Shown: in pieces, positions 7,244-13,750 of the stretch
How the letters are laid out: every line of letters starts with the position of its first letter
Numbering within the stretch: position 1 is the stretch's first letter
Source of the DNA: Akkermansiaceae bacterium
GTDB lineage: Bacteria > Verrucomicrobiota > Verrucomicrobiia > Verrucomicrobiales > Akkermansiaceae
Assembly (NCBI GenBank): GCA_023300205.1
Contig: JALZVD010000338.1
Coordinates: 1 to 14,448, forward strand
Length of the DNA stretch: 14,448 nucleotides
Direction of reading: 5' to 3'
Notes under the pieces: model-generated
Told to the model about the DNA's origin: nothing
Databases searched by the model: none
What the model saw: the letters and a program-made list of their open reading frames with translations, nothing else
Translations under genes and position numbers: made by a program

Positions 7244-7540
7244 ATGGCAACTACGAAAAGAACACGTTTCTCACGTCGCGTCCCAGATCATGTGACAGAT
7301 GAGATCGTTCACGTATTAGGAGACGACGATAGTTTCTTCGGATTCAATGACCTCTTCGAATTAGTATTCGAGAGACTCAAAGAACGCAACGCAGTAAGCG
7401 GTGGCGAAGAAATGCTACGTCTCAGAGCATATGAGAAATTACAAAACCTCGTCACACGTGGCATGGTAGAAAAGCAAGGCAAAGAATACAAAGGCCTAGC
7501 TAGACTCCCAGAAGCTCACAGCACATTCGAGGTCGAATAA
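7244..7540 (+). CDS. Small basic-to-acidic protein, possible winged-helix fold
   Basis: The product is 98 residues from ATG 7244 (MATTKRTRFSRRVPDH). An upstream in-frame ATG at 7229 would add five residues (MLISV); neither start has a Shine-Dalgarno, and I prefer 7244 because the basic 'TKRTRFSRR' N-terminus looks native. The middle is acidic and helical ('DEIVHVLGDDDSFFGFNDLFELVFERLKER'). The C-terminal part, 'RAYEKLQNLVTRGMVEKQGKEYKGL', has the pattern of a last helix plus beta-wing of winged-helix proteins. I do not recognise a named family. It is a single-gene unit: divergent from yjbQ and followed by a terminator at 7594. A DNA-binding role is a guess from the fold pattern. Confidence 0.72.
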   Translation: MATTKRTRFSRRVPDHVTDEIVHVLGDDDSFFGFNDLFELVFERLKERNAVSGGEEMLRLRAYEKLQNLVTRGMVEKQGKEYKGLARLPEAHSTFEVE

Positions 7541-7593
7541 TCTATATTCCGCATTTTTATGCTGGATTAGACACTCATCTAACCTTAAACATT

Positions 7594-7630
7594 AGCCCGT
7601 GCCGCATATCGCAGCACGGGTTAAATTTTT
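7594..7630 (+). terminator. Rho-independent terminator after the small winged-helix-like gene
   Basis: Arms AGCCCGTGC (7594-7602) and GCACGGGTT (7614-7622) form a 9-bp stem with one G-T pair and an 11-nt loop, followed by AAATTTTT. It lies 54 bp after the stop codon and ends 30 bp before the nuoA start. It separates the two transcription units, or could act as a leader hairpin for nuoA. Confidence 0.78.
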
Positions 7631-7660
7631 CTCCTCTCCAGGAACAACACCTTCACTCAA

Positions 7661-8032
7661 ATGCTAGAACAATACCTACCAGTAATCTTTCAGACACTCA
7701 TCGCCATTGGATTTGCCGCCACAGCTCTCGGACTCAGCGTTCTCCTCGGCAAAAAAGGCCGCACAGGCGGAGCTAAAGACACCGTCTACGAATGCGGAAT
7801 GCTTCCAGTCGGTGACGGCTCGCCAAGATTCTCAGTTAAATTCTACCTAGTTGCCATGCTCTTCGTCCTATTTGACATCGAAGTCGTATTCATGTATCCA
7901 TGGGCAGTCCAGTTCAAAGAACTCATCGCCATCAACGCCAATGCACTCTGGTCCATGTTCGGCTTCGTAGGCATCCTCACCGTAGCCTACGTATACGCAC
8001 TCCGCAAAGGAGCACTCAGCTGGAACAACTAA
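7661..8032 (+). CDS. nuoA: NADH-quinone oxidoreductase subunit A
   Basis: The product is 123 residues, full length. NuoA is a small membrane subunit of respiratory complex I, next to the quinone site and the proton-pumping arm. Three TM segments fit: about 8-29, 60-80 and 96-114. The conserved loop YECGMLPVGDGSPRFSVKFY (43-62, with Glu44, Cys45, Gly46) and the TM2 motif FDIEVVFMYPWA (Asp72, Glu74) are intact. The ATG at 7661 has no well-placed Shine-Dalgarno; an AGGA lies too far upstream. Oddly, no nuoB or other complex I gene follows: a strong terminator and then PEP carboxylase come next, so nuoA is transcribed alone here. Confidence 0.95.
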   Translation: MLEQYLPVIFQTLIAIGFAATALGLSVLLGKKGRTGGAKDTVYECGMLPVGDGSPRFSVKFYLVAMLFVLFDIEVVFMYPWAVQFKELIAINANALWSMFGFVGILTVAYVYALRKGALSWNN

Positions 8033-8053
8033 AAACAGCACTCAAATCTCAAG

Positions 8054-8084
8054 AAGCCTTCACCTCATCGTGAAGGCTTTTTTA
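8054..8084 (+). terminator. Strong rho-independent terminator after nuoA
   Basis: A perfect 10-bp stem, AAGCCTTCAC (8054-8063) with GTGAAGGCTT (8070-8079), has a 6-nt loop and a run of Ts to 8083. It lies 21 bp after the nuoA stop codon. It cleanly ends nuoA transcription, so the carboxylase gene needs its own promoter in 8085-8193. Confidence 0.93.
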
Positions 8085-8118
8085 TTGTGAACACCATCCA
8101 CAAAACCCACCCCCATTT

Positions 8119-8144
8119 TGTCATACATAAAAAACTTCATGACA
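8119..8144. promoter_or_regulatory. Inverted repeat upstream of PEP carboxylase, possible operator
   Basis: TGTCAT (8119-8124) and ATGACA (8139-8144) are perfect inverted copies. Their centres are 20 bp apart, two helical turns, the geometry of a dimeric repressor or activator site. The spacer is A-rich. It sits 50 bp before the GTG start, between the nuoA terminator and the gene. Six-base arms can arise by chance. Confidence 0.25.
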
Positions 8145-8193
8145 CGCGCAAAAACATCTTCACCCTCACCTCAAACTCATCCATACTCCGCTC

Positions 8194-10962
8194 GTGAATA
8201 CTACTAAATCTGAAATCAACCCCGTCCGTGAAAACCTACGCCAAGAAGGCTTCACCCTCATTGACGAAACTCTCACCTTTCTTATCGATTCACTATCGGA
8301 CTCCCTCACCTCACTAGGTGAAGACGAGCTCATCCCCTTCCTCCCATGGAGAAACAACACCCCAGAATCAACCCCTCCAGAAGGCACCCAGCAGCTCTAC
8401 TCCATTGGCTTCCAACTGCTCAACATGGTAGAAGAACGCGTCTCCGCAGCCATCCGCCGCGAACGTGAAAATGAAATTGGCGCAGAATCTATTCGCGGCC
8501 TCTGGGCTCGCACACTCAAAGACATGAAGGACCTAGGCCTAGACCAAGAACAAATCCTAGACATCCTCAAAGACGTTCACGTAGAACCCGTCCTCACCGC
8601 ACACCCCACAGAAGCCAAGCGCGCCACAGTCCGTGAGCGCCACCGCGCCATCTACGAAGAACTAGCCAGAAGCGAGCACCACAAATACACAGACCGTGAG
8701 CGCCGCCGCATCAAAGCAAACATCTCAGCCTCCATGGAAACTCTCTGGCGCACAGGAGAAATCCACATGACCCGCCCAGATCTCAAGCAAGAACTCCGTA
8801 ACGCCCTCTACTACCTCAGAGAAGTCTACCCAAAAGTACTCAACAGACTAGACACACACTTCGTTGAAGCATGGAGAGACGCAGGCTTCTCAGTAGACAA
8901 ACTCCGCAACTCTAACAAACTCCCCAAAGTAACCTTCGGAACATGGATCGGCGGCGACCGTGACGGCCACCCGCTCGTCACCCCAGAAGTCACCTTTGAC
9001 ACCCTCGCAGACCTTCGCTACCACGCCATCGTCCTCATGCGCAAGGAACTCAAAAACCTCGCATTCCACCTCACCATCTCCAAGCAGTTCCAGGAAATCC
9101 CCGCCGCCCTCACAGAGCGCATCCAAGAACTCTCCCACCAACTCCAAAACCCATCCTACGCAGCTGACATCCTACACCAGAACCGTGAAGAACCATGGAG
9201 ACAACTCGTCTACCTCATGCGCGGCATGCTCTTTGACACAGCAAAAGGAGATGGCGCCGGATACCAGCACCCAGATGAACTAGATAAAGACATCGCTCTC
9301 ATCGAGCACACACTCCTCAGCACCGGATGCCTCCACCTCATCAAGCTACACATCACACCACTCCGCCACAAGCTCAGCATCTTCGGCTTCCACCTAGCCA
9401 CCATAGACATTCGCCAAAACTCAGAACACCATGACAAAGCCGTCTCTCAGCTACTCAAAGCAGCAAGCATCCCAGACGGAGAAAATTTCGAGACCTGGAC
9501 AGAAGAAAAACGCTGCGAATTCCTCAGCGCAGAACTCCTCTCAGCCAGACCATTCCTGCACGACACTACATCAGCAGGCGCAGAAGCAGACTCAGTCCTA
9601 GACTCATACCGCGTCATCGCAGACCAGATAGACAACCACGGCATCGGTGGCATCGGCGCATTCATCGTCTCCATGACACGCTCCGTCTCGGACCTACTCG
9701 TAGTCTACCTCCTCCAGCGTGAAGCTGGCATCCTCGTCCAGACAGAAGACGGCCTTGCATCACCCATCGAAGTCGTCCCCCTCTACGAGACCAAGGATGA
9801 CCTAGACTCATCCCAAGACCTACTCTCAGGATTCCTAGACCACCCAGTCACCCAGCGCAGCCTCAAGCTCCGCTACCCAGAAGGTGCCCCCTTCCAACAA
9901 GTCATGCTCGGATACTCAGACTCCAACAAAGACTGCGGCATCCTATCCGCCCAATGGTCACTCTATCGCGCAGAAAACGCCATGGTAGAAACAGCCGCCA
10001 AGCGTGACATCCGCCTAGGCTACTTCCACGGCAGAGGAGGCACCATCTCTCGCGGAGCAGGCCCCACACAATGGTTCATGGAAGCCCTCCCACACGGCTC
10101 ACTAAGCGGACACTTCCGTATGACAGAACAAGGAGAAACCATCGCCCAGAAATACGCCAACCTCTCAAATGCCACCTACAACATCGAGCTACTCATCGCC
10201 TGCGCTGCATCCACCGCAGCAAAGCACAAACACGCTCCAGCTCCAGTAGACCCATGCATCAAACTCATGCCAAGGCTCTCAGAAGACTCAGAGAAAGCCT
10301 ACCAAAAACTCCTCAAAAAAGAAGGCTTCATCCCCTTCTACAGAGAAGCCACCATCATTGATGCTCTAGAAAATTCCCGCATCGGCTCACGCCCGTCACG
10401 CCGCACTGGCAAAAAAGAATTCTCACTAGATGACCTCCGTGCCATTCCATGGGTATTCTCATGGACCCAAGCACGCTTCTACCTCACAGGCTGGTTCGGA
10501 GTAGGCTCAGCACTAAACGCCCTCAAACAAGACAGCCCAGCAGACTACCAAGCCCTCAAAGACGGACTAAAACAATCCAAATTCCTCCAATACGCCCTCA
10601 CAAGTGTAGAAACAAACCTAGCCAGCGCCAATCGTGAACTCATGATTGAATACGGAGAACTCTGCACAGACAAAGACCTAAAAGATCGTTTCATGGGAAT
10701 CATCCTCGCAGAATTTGACCTCACCAAAGAACTACTCCGTGACATCTTTAACGGCGGATTTGATGAACGTCGCCCTCGAATGAGCAAGACACTAGCCATC
10801 CGTGAAGAACCCCTCAAGGTCCTCCACCTCCAGCAAGTTCAACTCATCAAGCAATGGCGTGCACTCAAAGCAGATGGAAACGAAGAAGCAGCAGAAACAC
10901 TCTTCCCTAAAATCCTACTCAGCATCAACGCCATCTCATCAGGACTCAGAACCACAGGATAA
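8194..10962 (+). CDS. ppc: Phosphoenolpyruvate carboxylase, divergent subtype
   Basis: The product is 922 residues; E. coli Ppc has 883. The enzyme joins bicarbonate to phosphoenolpyruvate, giving oxaloacetate to refill the TCA cycle. Both signature regions are present: VEPVLTAHPTEAKR with catalytic His137, and FHGRGGTISRGAGPT with His612, Arg614 and Arg620. GTWIGGDRDGHP and GYSDSNKDCG (573-582) also fit. The usual 'RGG.P.H...SQPP' is replaced by RGAGPTQWFMEALPHGSL. By alignment from memory with E. coli, the aspartate ligands Lys773, Arg832 and Asn881 correspond to Ser811, Leu867 and Thr920; only Arg587 (Arg620) remains. The start is GTG 8194, since the first ATG in this part of the frame is about 230 bp further in. 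Codons end overwhelmingly in C or A, following the strand skew. A membrane-protein gene follows by 9 bp. Confidence 0.96.
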   Translation: MNTTKSEINPVRENLRQEGFTLIDETLTFLIDSLSDSLTSLGEDELIPFLPWRNNTPESTPPEGTQQLYSIGFQLLNMVEERVSAAIRRERENEIGAESIRGLWARTLKDMKDLGLDQEQILDILKDVHVEPVLTAHPTEAKRATVRERHRAIYEELARSEHHKYTDRERRRIKANISASMETLWRTGEIHMTRPDLKQELRNALYYLREVYPKVLNRLDTHFVEAWRDAGFSVDKLRNSNKLPKVTFGTWIGGDRDGHPLVTPEVTFDTLADLRYHAIVLMRKELKNLAFHLTISKQFQEIPAALTERIQELSHQLQNPSYAADILHQNREEPWRQLVYLMRGMLFDTAKGDGAGYQHPDELDKDIALIEHTLLSTGCLHLIKLHITPLRHKLSIFGFHLATIDIRQNSEHHDKAVSQLLKAASIPDGENFETWTEEKRCEFLSAELLSARPFLHDTTSAGAEADSVLDSYRVIADQIDNHGIGGIGAFIVSMTRSVSDLLVVYLLQREAGILVQTEDGLASPIEVVPLYETKDDLDSSQDLLSGFLDHPVTQRSLKLRYPEGAPFQQVMLGYSDSNKDCGILSAQWSLYRAENAMVETAAKRDIRLGYFHGRGGTISRGAGPTQWFMEALPHGSLSGHFRMTEQGETIAQKYANLSNATYNIELLIACAASTAAKHKHAPAPVDPCIKLMPRLSEDSEKAYQKLLKKEGFIPFYREATIIDALENSRIGSRPSRRTGKKEFSLDDLRAIPWVFSWTQARFYLTGWFGVGSALNALKQDSPADYQALKDGLKQSKFLQYALTSVETNLASANRELMIEYGELCTDKDLKDRFMGIILAEFDLTKELLRDIFNGGFDERRPRMSKTLAIREEPLKVLHLQQVQLIKQWRALKADGNEEAAETLFPKILLSINAISSGLRTTG

Positions 10963-10971
10963 ACACCCCCC

Positions 10972-11499
10972 GTGGAAGAAAACCCATACATCACACCCAC
11001 CACGCCAAGTGATAAAATACTAAACCAAATCGAGCTCTCTGAGATCGATGACGCTATTGCCTATCGAGAAGGAAGCACCTTCTTCTGCAAGCCAGGCTTC
11101 CTATCTCCTCCCATCTGCTTCCAGACAGGAAACACCATCACCTCATCACTTGAAAAAACAACCCTCCTCACTGGCACCACCAGCATAGCACTCTACCTCA
11201 CCCGCGGAGAAAAAATAGATTGGGTTAAAATCATCAGCTCAATCGCTATCATCACTTTCTTTCTAGCCATTATAGCTGTTACTTTTCTACTAAATAAAGC
11301 CATCCTCATCACCGCCATACTCGTCCTCATCCCCCTATTTTTCAAGAACTCTAAAAACTACGGCATCAAATTAAAATACCTCCAAACCGGATACATCCAA
11401 ATTAAAGATGCCCACGAAGACTTCCTAAAACACTTTCAAGAAAAAGGAAGACAAACCCTAAACAACTACCCCAAGAATCACCTAGAAAGATCTCCCTGA
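10972..11499 (+). CDS. Two-TM membrane protein with 'NPY..P' N-terminus, PVC-type, unknown function
   Basis: The product is 175 residues from GTG 10972, 9 bp after the carboxylase stop, so probably co-transcribed. The start MEENPYITPTTP matches the 'NPY..P' opening common in small membrane proteins of Planctomycetes and Verrucomicrobia, which supports the GTG. A segment 'FFCKPGFLSPPICFQTG' (37-53) resembles the 'LPP.C..TG' motif I recall from the same group of proteins. Two hydrophobic segments follow (about 87-107 and 110-124), then a soluble tail with 'GYIQIKDAHEDFLKHF', similar to the 'LKG....FL' tails in that group. No enzymatic residues are evident. The last 22 bp overlap the convergent ACT-domain gene. 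Role unknown; the family link is from memory and moderate. Confidence 0.78.
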   Translation: MEENPYITPTTPSDKILNQIELSEIDDAIAYREGSTFFCKPGFLSPPICFQTGNTITSSLEKTTLLTGTTSIALYLTRGEKIDWVKIISSIAIITFFLAIIAVTFLLNKAILITAILVLIPLFFKNSKNYGIKLKYLQTGYIQIKDAHEDFLKHFQEKGRQTLNNYPKNHLERSP

Positions 11500-11939
11500 T
11501 ACATCACCTTCACCCCAGCATTACGTAAAATTTCAGCACCAAAAAAATGATCCCCCAAATGGAATGCTAATAACGTATAATCTCCAGGATGACTAAGCAT
11601 GCTATAAGCAAAATCCACATTCGTCTCCCCATCCTTCAGAATTTTCAAGCACTCCTCTAGTCCCCTGCAAGCCTCCCGCAGCGCTACCACCACCATATTA
11701 CAAGTAGTATGTGGTATTCCCTTCTCTAAAAACAACTGCCCCACTAACTCCGGATCAGTCACAATCAATCGCACAATTGTAGCATCCTTCGCATCCTGCA
11801 TAGACAAGCCTATCACCTCCTCACCACTATGACGAACCAACCTAAGTAATGAATCCAGTGACCCCACCCGGTTCTGGAGGAAAACAGAAAACTGCTTCAC
11901 TGGCTGACCCTCTTTCTTAACCATTGTCTCTGACATCAT
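11478..11939 (-). CDS. Tandem ACT-domain protein
   Basis: The product is 153 residues. Two ACT-like units follow one another: about 15-80 ('VKQFSVFLQNRVGSLDSLLR', 'IVRLIVTDPE') and about 84-150 ('GLEECLKILKDGETNVDFAYS', 'FFGAEILRNAGVKVM'). ACT domains usually bind amino acids and regulate metabolic enzymes; stand-alone two-ACT proteins of this size are known in many bacteria and archaea, mostly without a proven partner. 'NRVGSLDSLL' matches the usual 'NRPG.L....' ligand loop except for Val in place of Pro, and the second domain lacks the typical 'PGGLA'. It starts at 11939, or at the next ATG (11936). It lies 27 bp after the ankyrin lipoprotein gene and ends inside the convergent membrane-protein gene. 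No Shine-Dalgarno is seen. Confidence 0.85.
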   Translation of the reverse strand: MMSETMVKKEGQPVKQFSVFLQNRVGSLDSLLRLVRHSGEEVIGLSMQDAKDATIVRLIVTDPELVGQLFLEKGIPHTTCNMVVVALREACRGLEECLKILKDGETNVDFAYSMLSHPGDYTLLAFHLGDHFFGAEILRNAGVKVMYQGDLSR

Positions 11940-11966
11940 CTAAGTAAAATAAAAGAATACAACAGC

Positions 11967-13637
11967 CTACTTCTTTACCCCCATCAGAGGCAACATCGTA
12001 AGCTTACCCGTTGAAATATTCTCAATAATCATCTCCTCATCATTCACATCCATCACCTTATAAGCCACACCCTTCAAATCATAAAACTCATCATTCCGCT
12101 CCACCACCAAATGCTCTCCAGTATCGTTAATCTTTAACACCGCTACTGCCTCAGCCGCCTGCGACTCATAACCAGCATAGAGCTCTCTACTCATACCAGT
12201 CTGCTCATCCTCAATCATCAAAGTCACTAACTCTCGGTCATTCCCTCCAGTAAGCTTATTATTAACCATTTTCTTTTTGATCTGCTTCACGCGCAGCCCA
12301 GTCATCCCTATCTGACTACCCTCAGTCACCACCGGATCCACATTTCTAGATTCCTCACTCTCCCTCAGATCATAAACTTCCACTCTACCAACATCATCTG
12401 CCCTCACCTGAATAGGGAGTGATTTCTCTGCATACGCAGCCATCGTCACCACATCATTCACATCCATAGCATCGTTTAACTCTAAAGATAAATTCTTCCC
12501 CTGTATCCTCTCAACCACAACCCCTCCTCCAGCAGTCACTCCCGCTACAACTCCACCAGATGAAGATGGTGCTACATTAGATGAGAATGAGGAACCAGTA
12601 CCAGCTACGCTAGCCCCTCTATCATCAGCCACCACCCCGCCAGAAGTCGCAACACCCTCACTTGCCACTACACCCACAGAAGCCACTACACCAGTAGCCA
12701 CTACATCCCTATTTGATACTACCTCAGAAGTTTGAGGTGACCGATCCATCGCCTTTTGCACTAAAGCCTCCAGCTCATCATCGCTCCATTCTAAAGCCAG
12801 TGAATCCACGTCAGCACTCGTCTCAGAATCCACTAATACCGCCAATACCCTCTCATTCCCCTCAGCAAAATCCTTAGCCAATTTACCATCATCAGAAACA
12901 GCATATAGATTCGCACCCTCTGCCAGCAACGCCTGCGCTGCTCGCTCATTACCGCGCTCAGCCGCTATCATCAAACTCGTCTTCCCCCCATTCCTCGCAT
13001 AAACAGATGCACCATACTTCACCAGCAAGGGAATCGTTTCATGCTTATCCATATCAGCCGCATACAGCAGCCCCGTATCTAACAAATCTCTACTCTCTGG
13101 AGCCAATAAATGAATCGCCTCAGGAGACTCCCCATCAAGAGCATGAATCAGAGCAAACTTACCAACCTCATCCTTAAGCCTCACATTAGCCCCCTTCTCT
13201 AAAAGATAACTAATCACCTCACCATGACCTGCATTAGCACCTGCCATCAACGGAGACACCCCATTCTCATCCACCGTCTCTATATCTGCTCCATTCTTAA
13301 CCAAGAAATGCAACGCCCTCACAGAACCAGAATCAGCCGCCTCATACACAGCAGACTCCCCCTTAAGATTCCTCTGATTCAGATCAAATTGCCTGTCTTT
13401 AAATATCTTCAACGCCTGCAAATCATCATTCCCTACCGCCTTAAAAAAACCAACCTGATCCAGCTCATAACCCACAAGCTTCAAATTAGCCTCATCCTCC
13501 TCAGCTTGGCTATTTCTGCCACAGCTAGTCACCCCCACCACGCCAAACGCCAACACCAAAGCTGATACAGCTGCTACACATCGGTGAGCTCCTCGTTGAT
13601 GATTCTCTTTTTTACTACGGGATGGTTTATTTTTCAT
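11967..13637 (-). CDS. Ankyrin-repeat lipoprotein with Val/Gly/Ser linker and unknown C-terminal domain
   Basis: The product is 556 residues. A basic N-terminus and hydrophobic segment (21-38) end in the lipobox VTSC, so Cys39 is the likely lipid anchor. Residues about 60-265 hold six or so ankyrin repeats, for example 'VYEAADSGSVRALHFLVKNG' and 'SLMIAAERGNERAAQALL', with 'GA(D/N/S)' turns. These usually bind protein partners. Residues 300-376 are a low-complexity linker of Val, Ala, Gly and Ser coded by an imperfect 18-bp repeat. Residues 377-556 form a mixed alpha/beta region I do not recognise; parts such as 'IQVRADDVGRVEVYDLRE' and 'LVTLMIEDEQTG' look beta-rich. The start is ATG 13637, no Shine-Dalgarno. 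It is divergent from a secreted-protein gene (113 bp apart) and upstream of the ACT gene. It probably faces the periplasm. Confidence 0.85.
   Translation of the reverse strand: MKNKPSRSKKENHQRGAHRCVAAVSALVLAFGVVGVTSCGRNSQAEEDEANLKLVGYELDQVGFFKAVGNDDLQALKIFKDRQFDLNQRNLKGESAVYEAADSGSVRALHFLVKNGADIETVDENGVSPLMAGANAGHGEVISYLLEKGANVRLKDEVGKFALIHALDGESPEAIHLLAPESRDLLDTGLLYAADMDKHETIPLLVKYGASVYARNGGKTSLMIAAERGNERAAQALLAEGANLYAVSDDGKLAKDFAEGNERVLAVLVDSETSADVDSLALEWSDDELEALVQKAMDRSPQTSEVVSNRDVVATGVVASVGVVASEGVATSGGVVADDRGASVAGTGSSFSSNVAPSSSGGVVAGVTAGGGVVVERIQGKNLSLELNDAMDVNDVVTMAAYAEKSLPIQVRADDVGRVEVYDLRESEESRNVDPVVTEGSQIGMTGLRVKQIKKKMVNNKLTGGNDRELVTLMIEDEQTGMSRELYAGYESQAAEAVAVLKINDTGEHLVVERNDEFYDLKGVAYKVMDVNDEEMIIENISTGKLTMLPLMGVKK
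12624..12704 (-). repeat. Imperfect 18-bp tandem repeat in the ankyrin lipoprotein linker
   Basis: On the minus strand, copies begin GTAGTGGCTACTG, GTAGTGGCTTCTGTG, GTAGTGGCAAGTGAG, GTTGCGACTTCTGGC and GTGGTGGCTGATGAT. Most units are 18 bp and the first is 15 bp. They encode VVATG, VVASVG, VVASEG, VATSGG, VVADDRG. Units stay in frame, so length changes by slippage would lengthen or shorten the linker without breaking the gene. Confidence 0.75.
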
Positions 13638-13713
13638 GAACCAATACTACCACGAAGTCACTAACCGTCAACCCTCAATCCCAAACTAAAAACACATCAA
13701 ACCACACCACTCC

Positions 13714-13741
13714 TTGACTCCACCTAACCTCGCTATAGCAT
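13714..13741 (+). promoter_or_regulatory. Candidate promoter of the secreted-protein gene
   Basis: TTGACT (13714-13719, 5 of 6 consensus bases), a 16-nt spacer and TAGCAT (13736-13741, 4 of 6). Transcription would begin about 13748, only a few bases before ATG 13751, giving a nearly leaderless message. This fits the absence of a Shine-Dalgarno sequence. Confidence 0.4.
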
Positions 13742-13750
13742 AGAAATACT

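Noticed and set aside
8960-9283. Open frames inside ppc on both strands (for example 8960-9283 + and 8890-9147 -)
   Set aside because: They are shadows of the carboxylase gene caused by the strong base skew; products are Ser/Thr/Pro- or Glu/Val-rich without motifs.
12624-12704. CRISPR-like array in the short repeats
   Set aside because: Units are 18 bp, directly adjacent without spacers, in frame and encode a Val/Ala/Gly linker.
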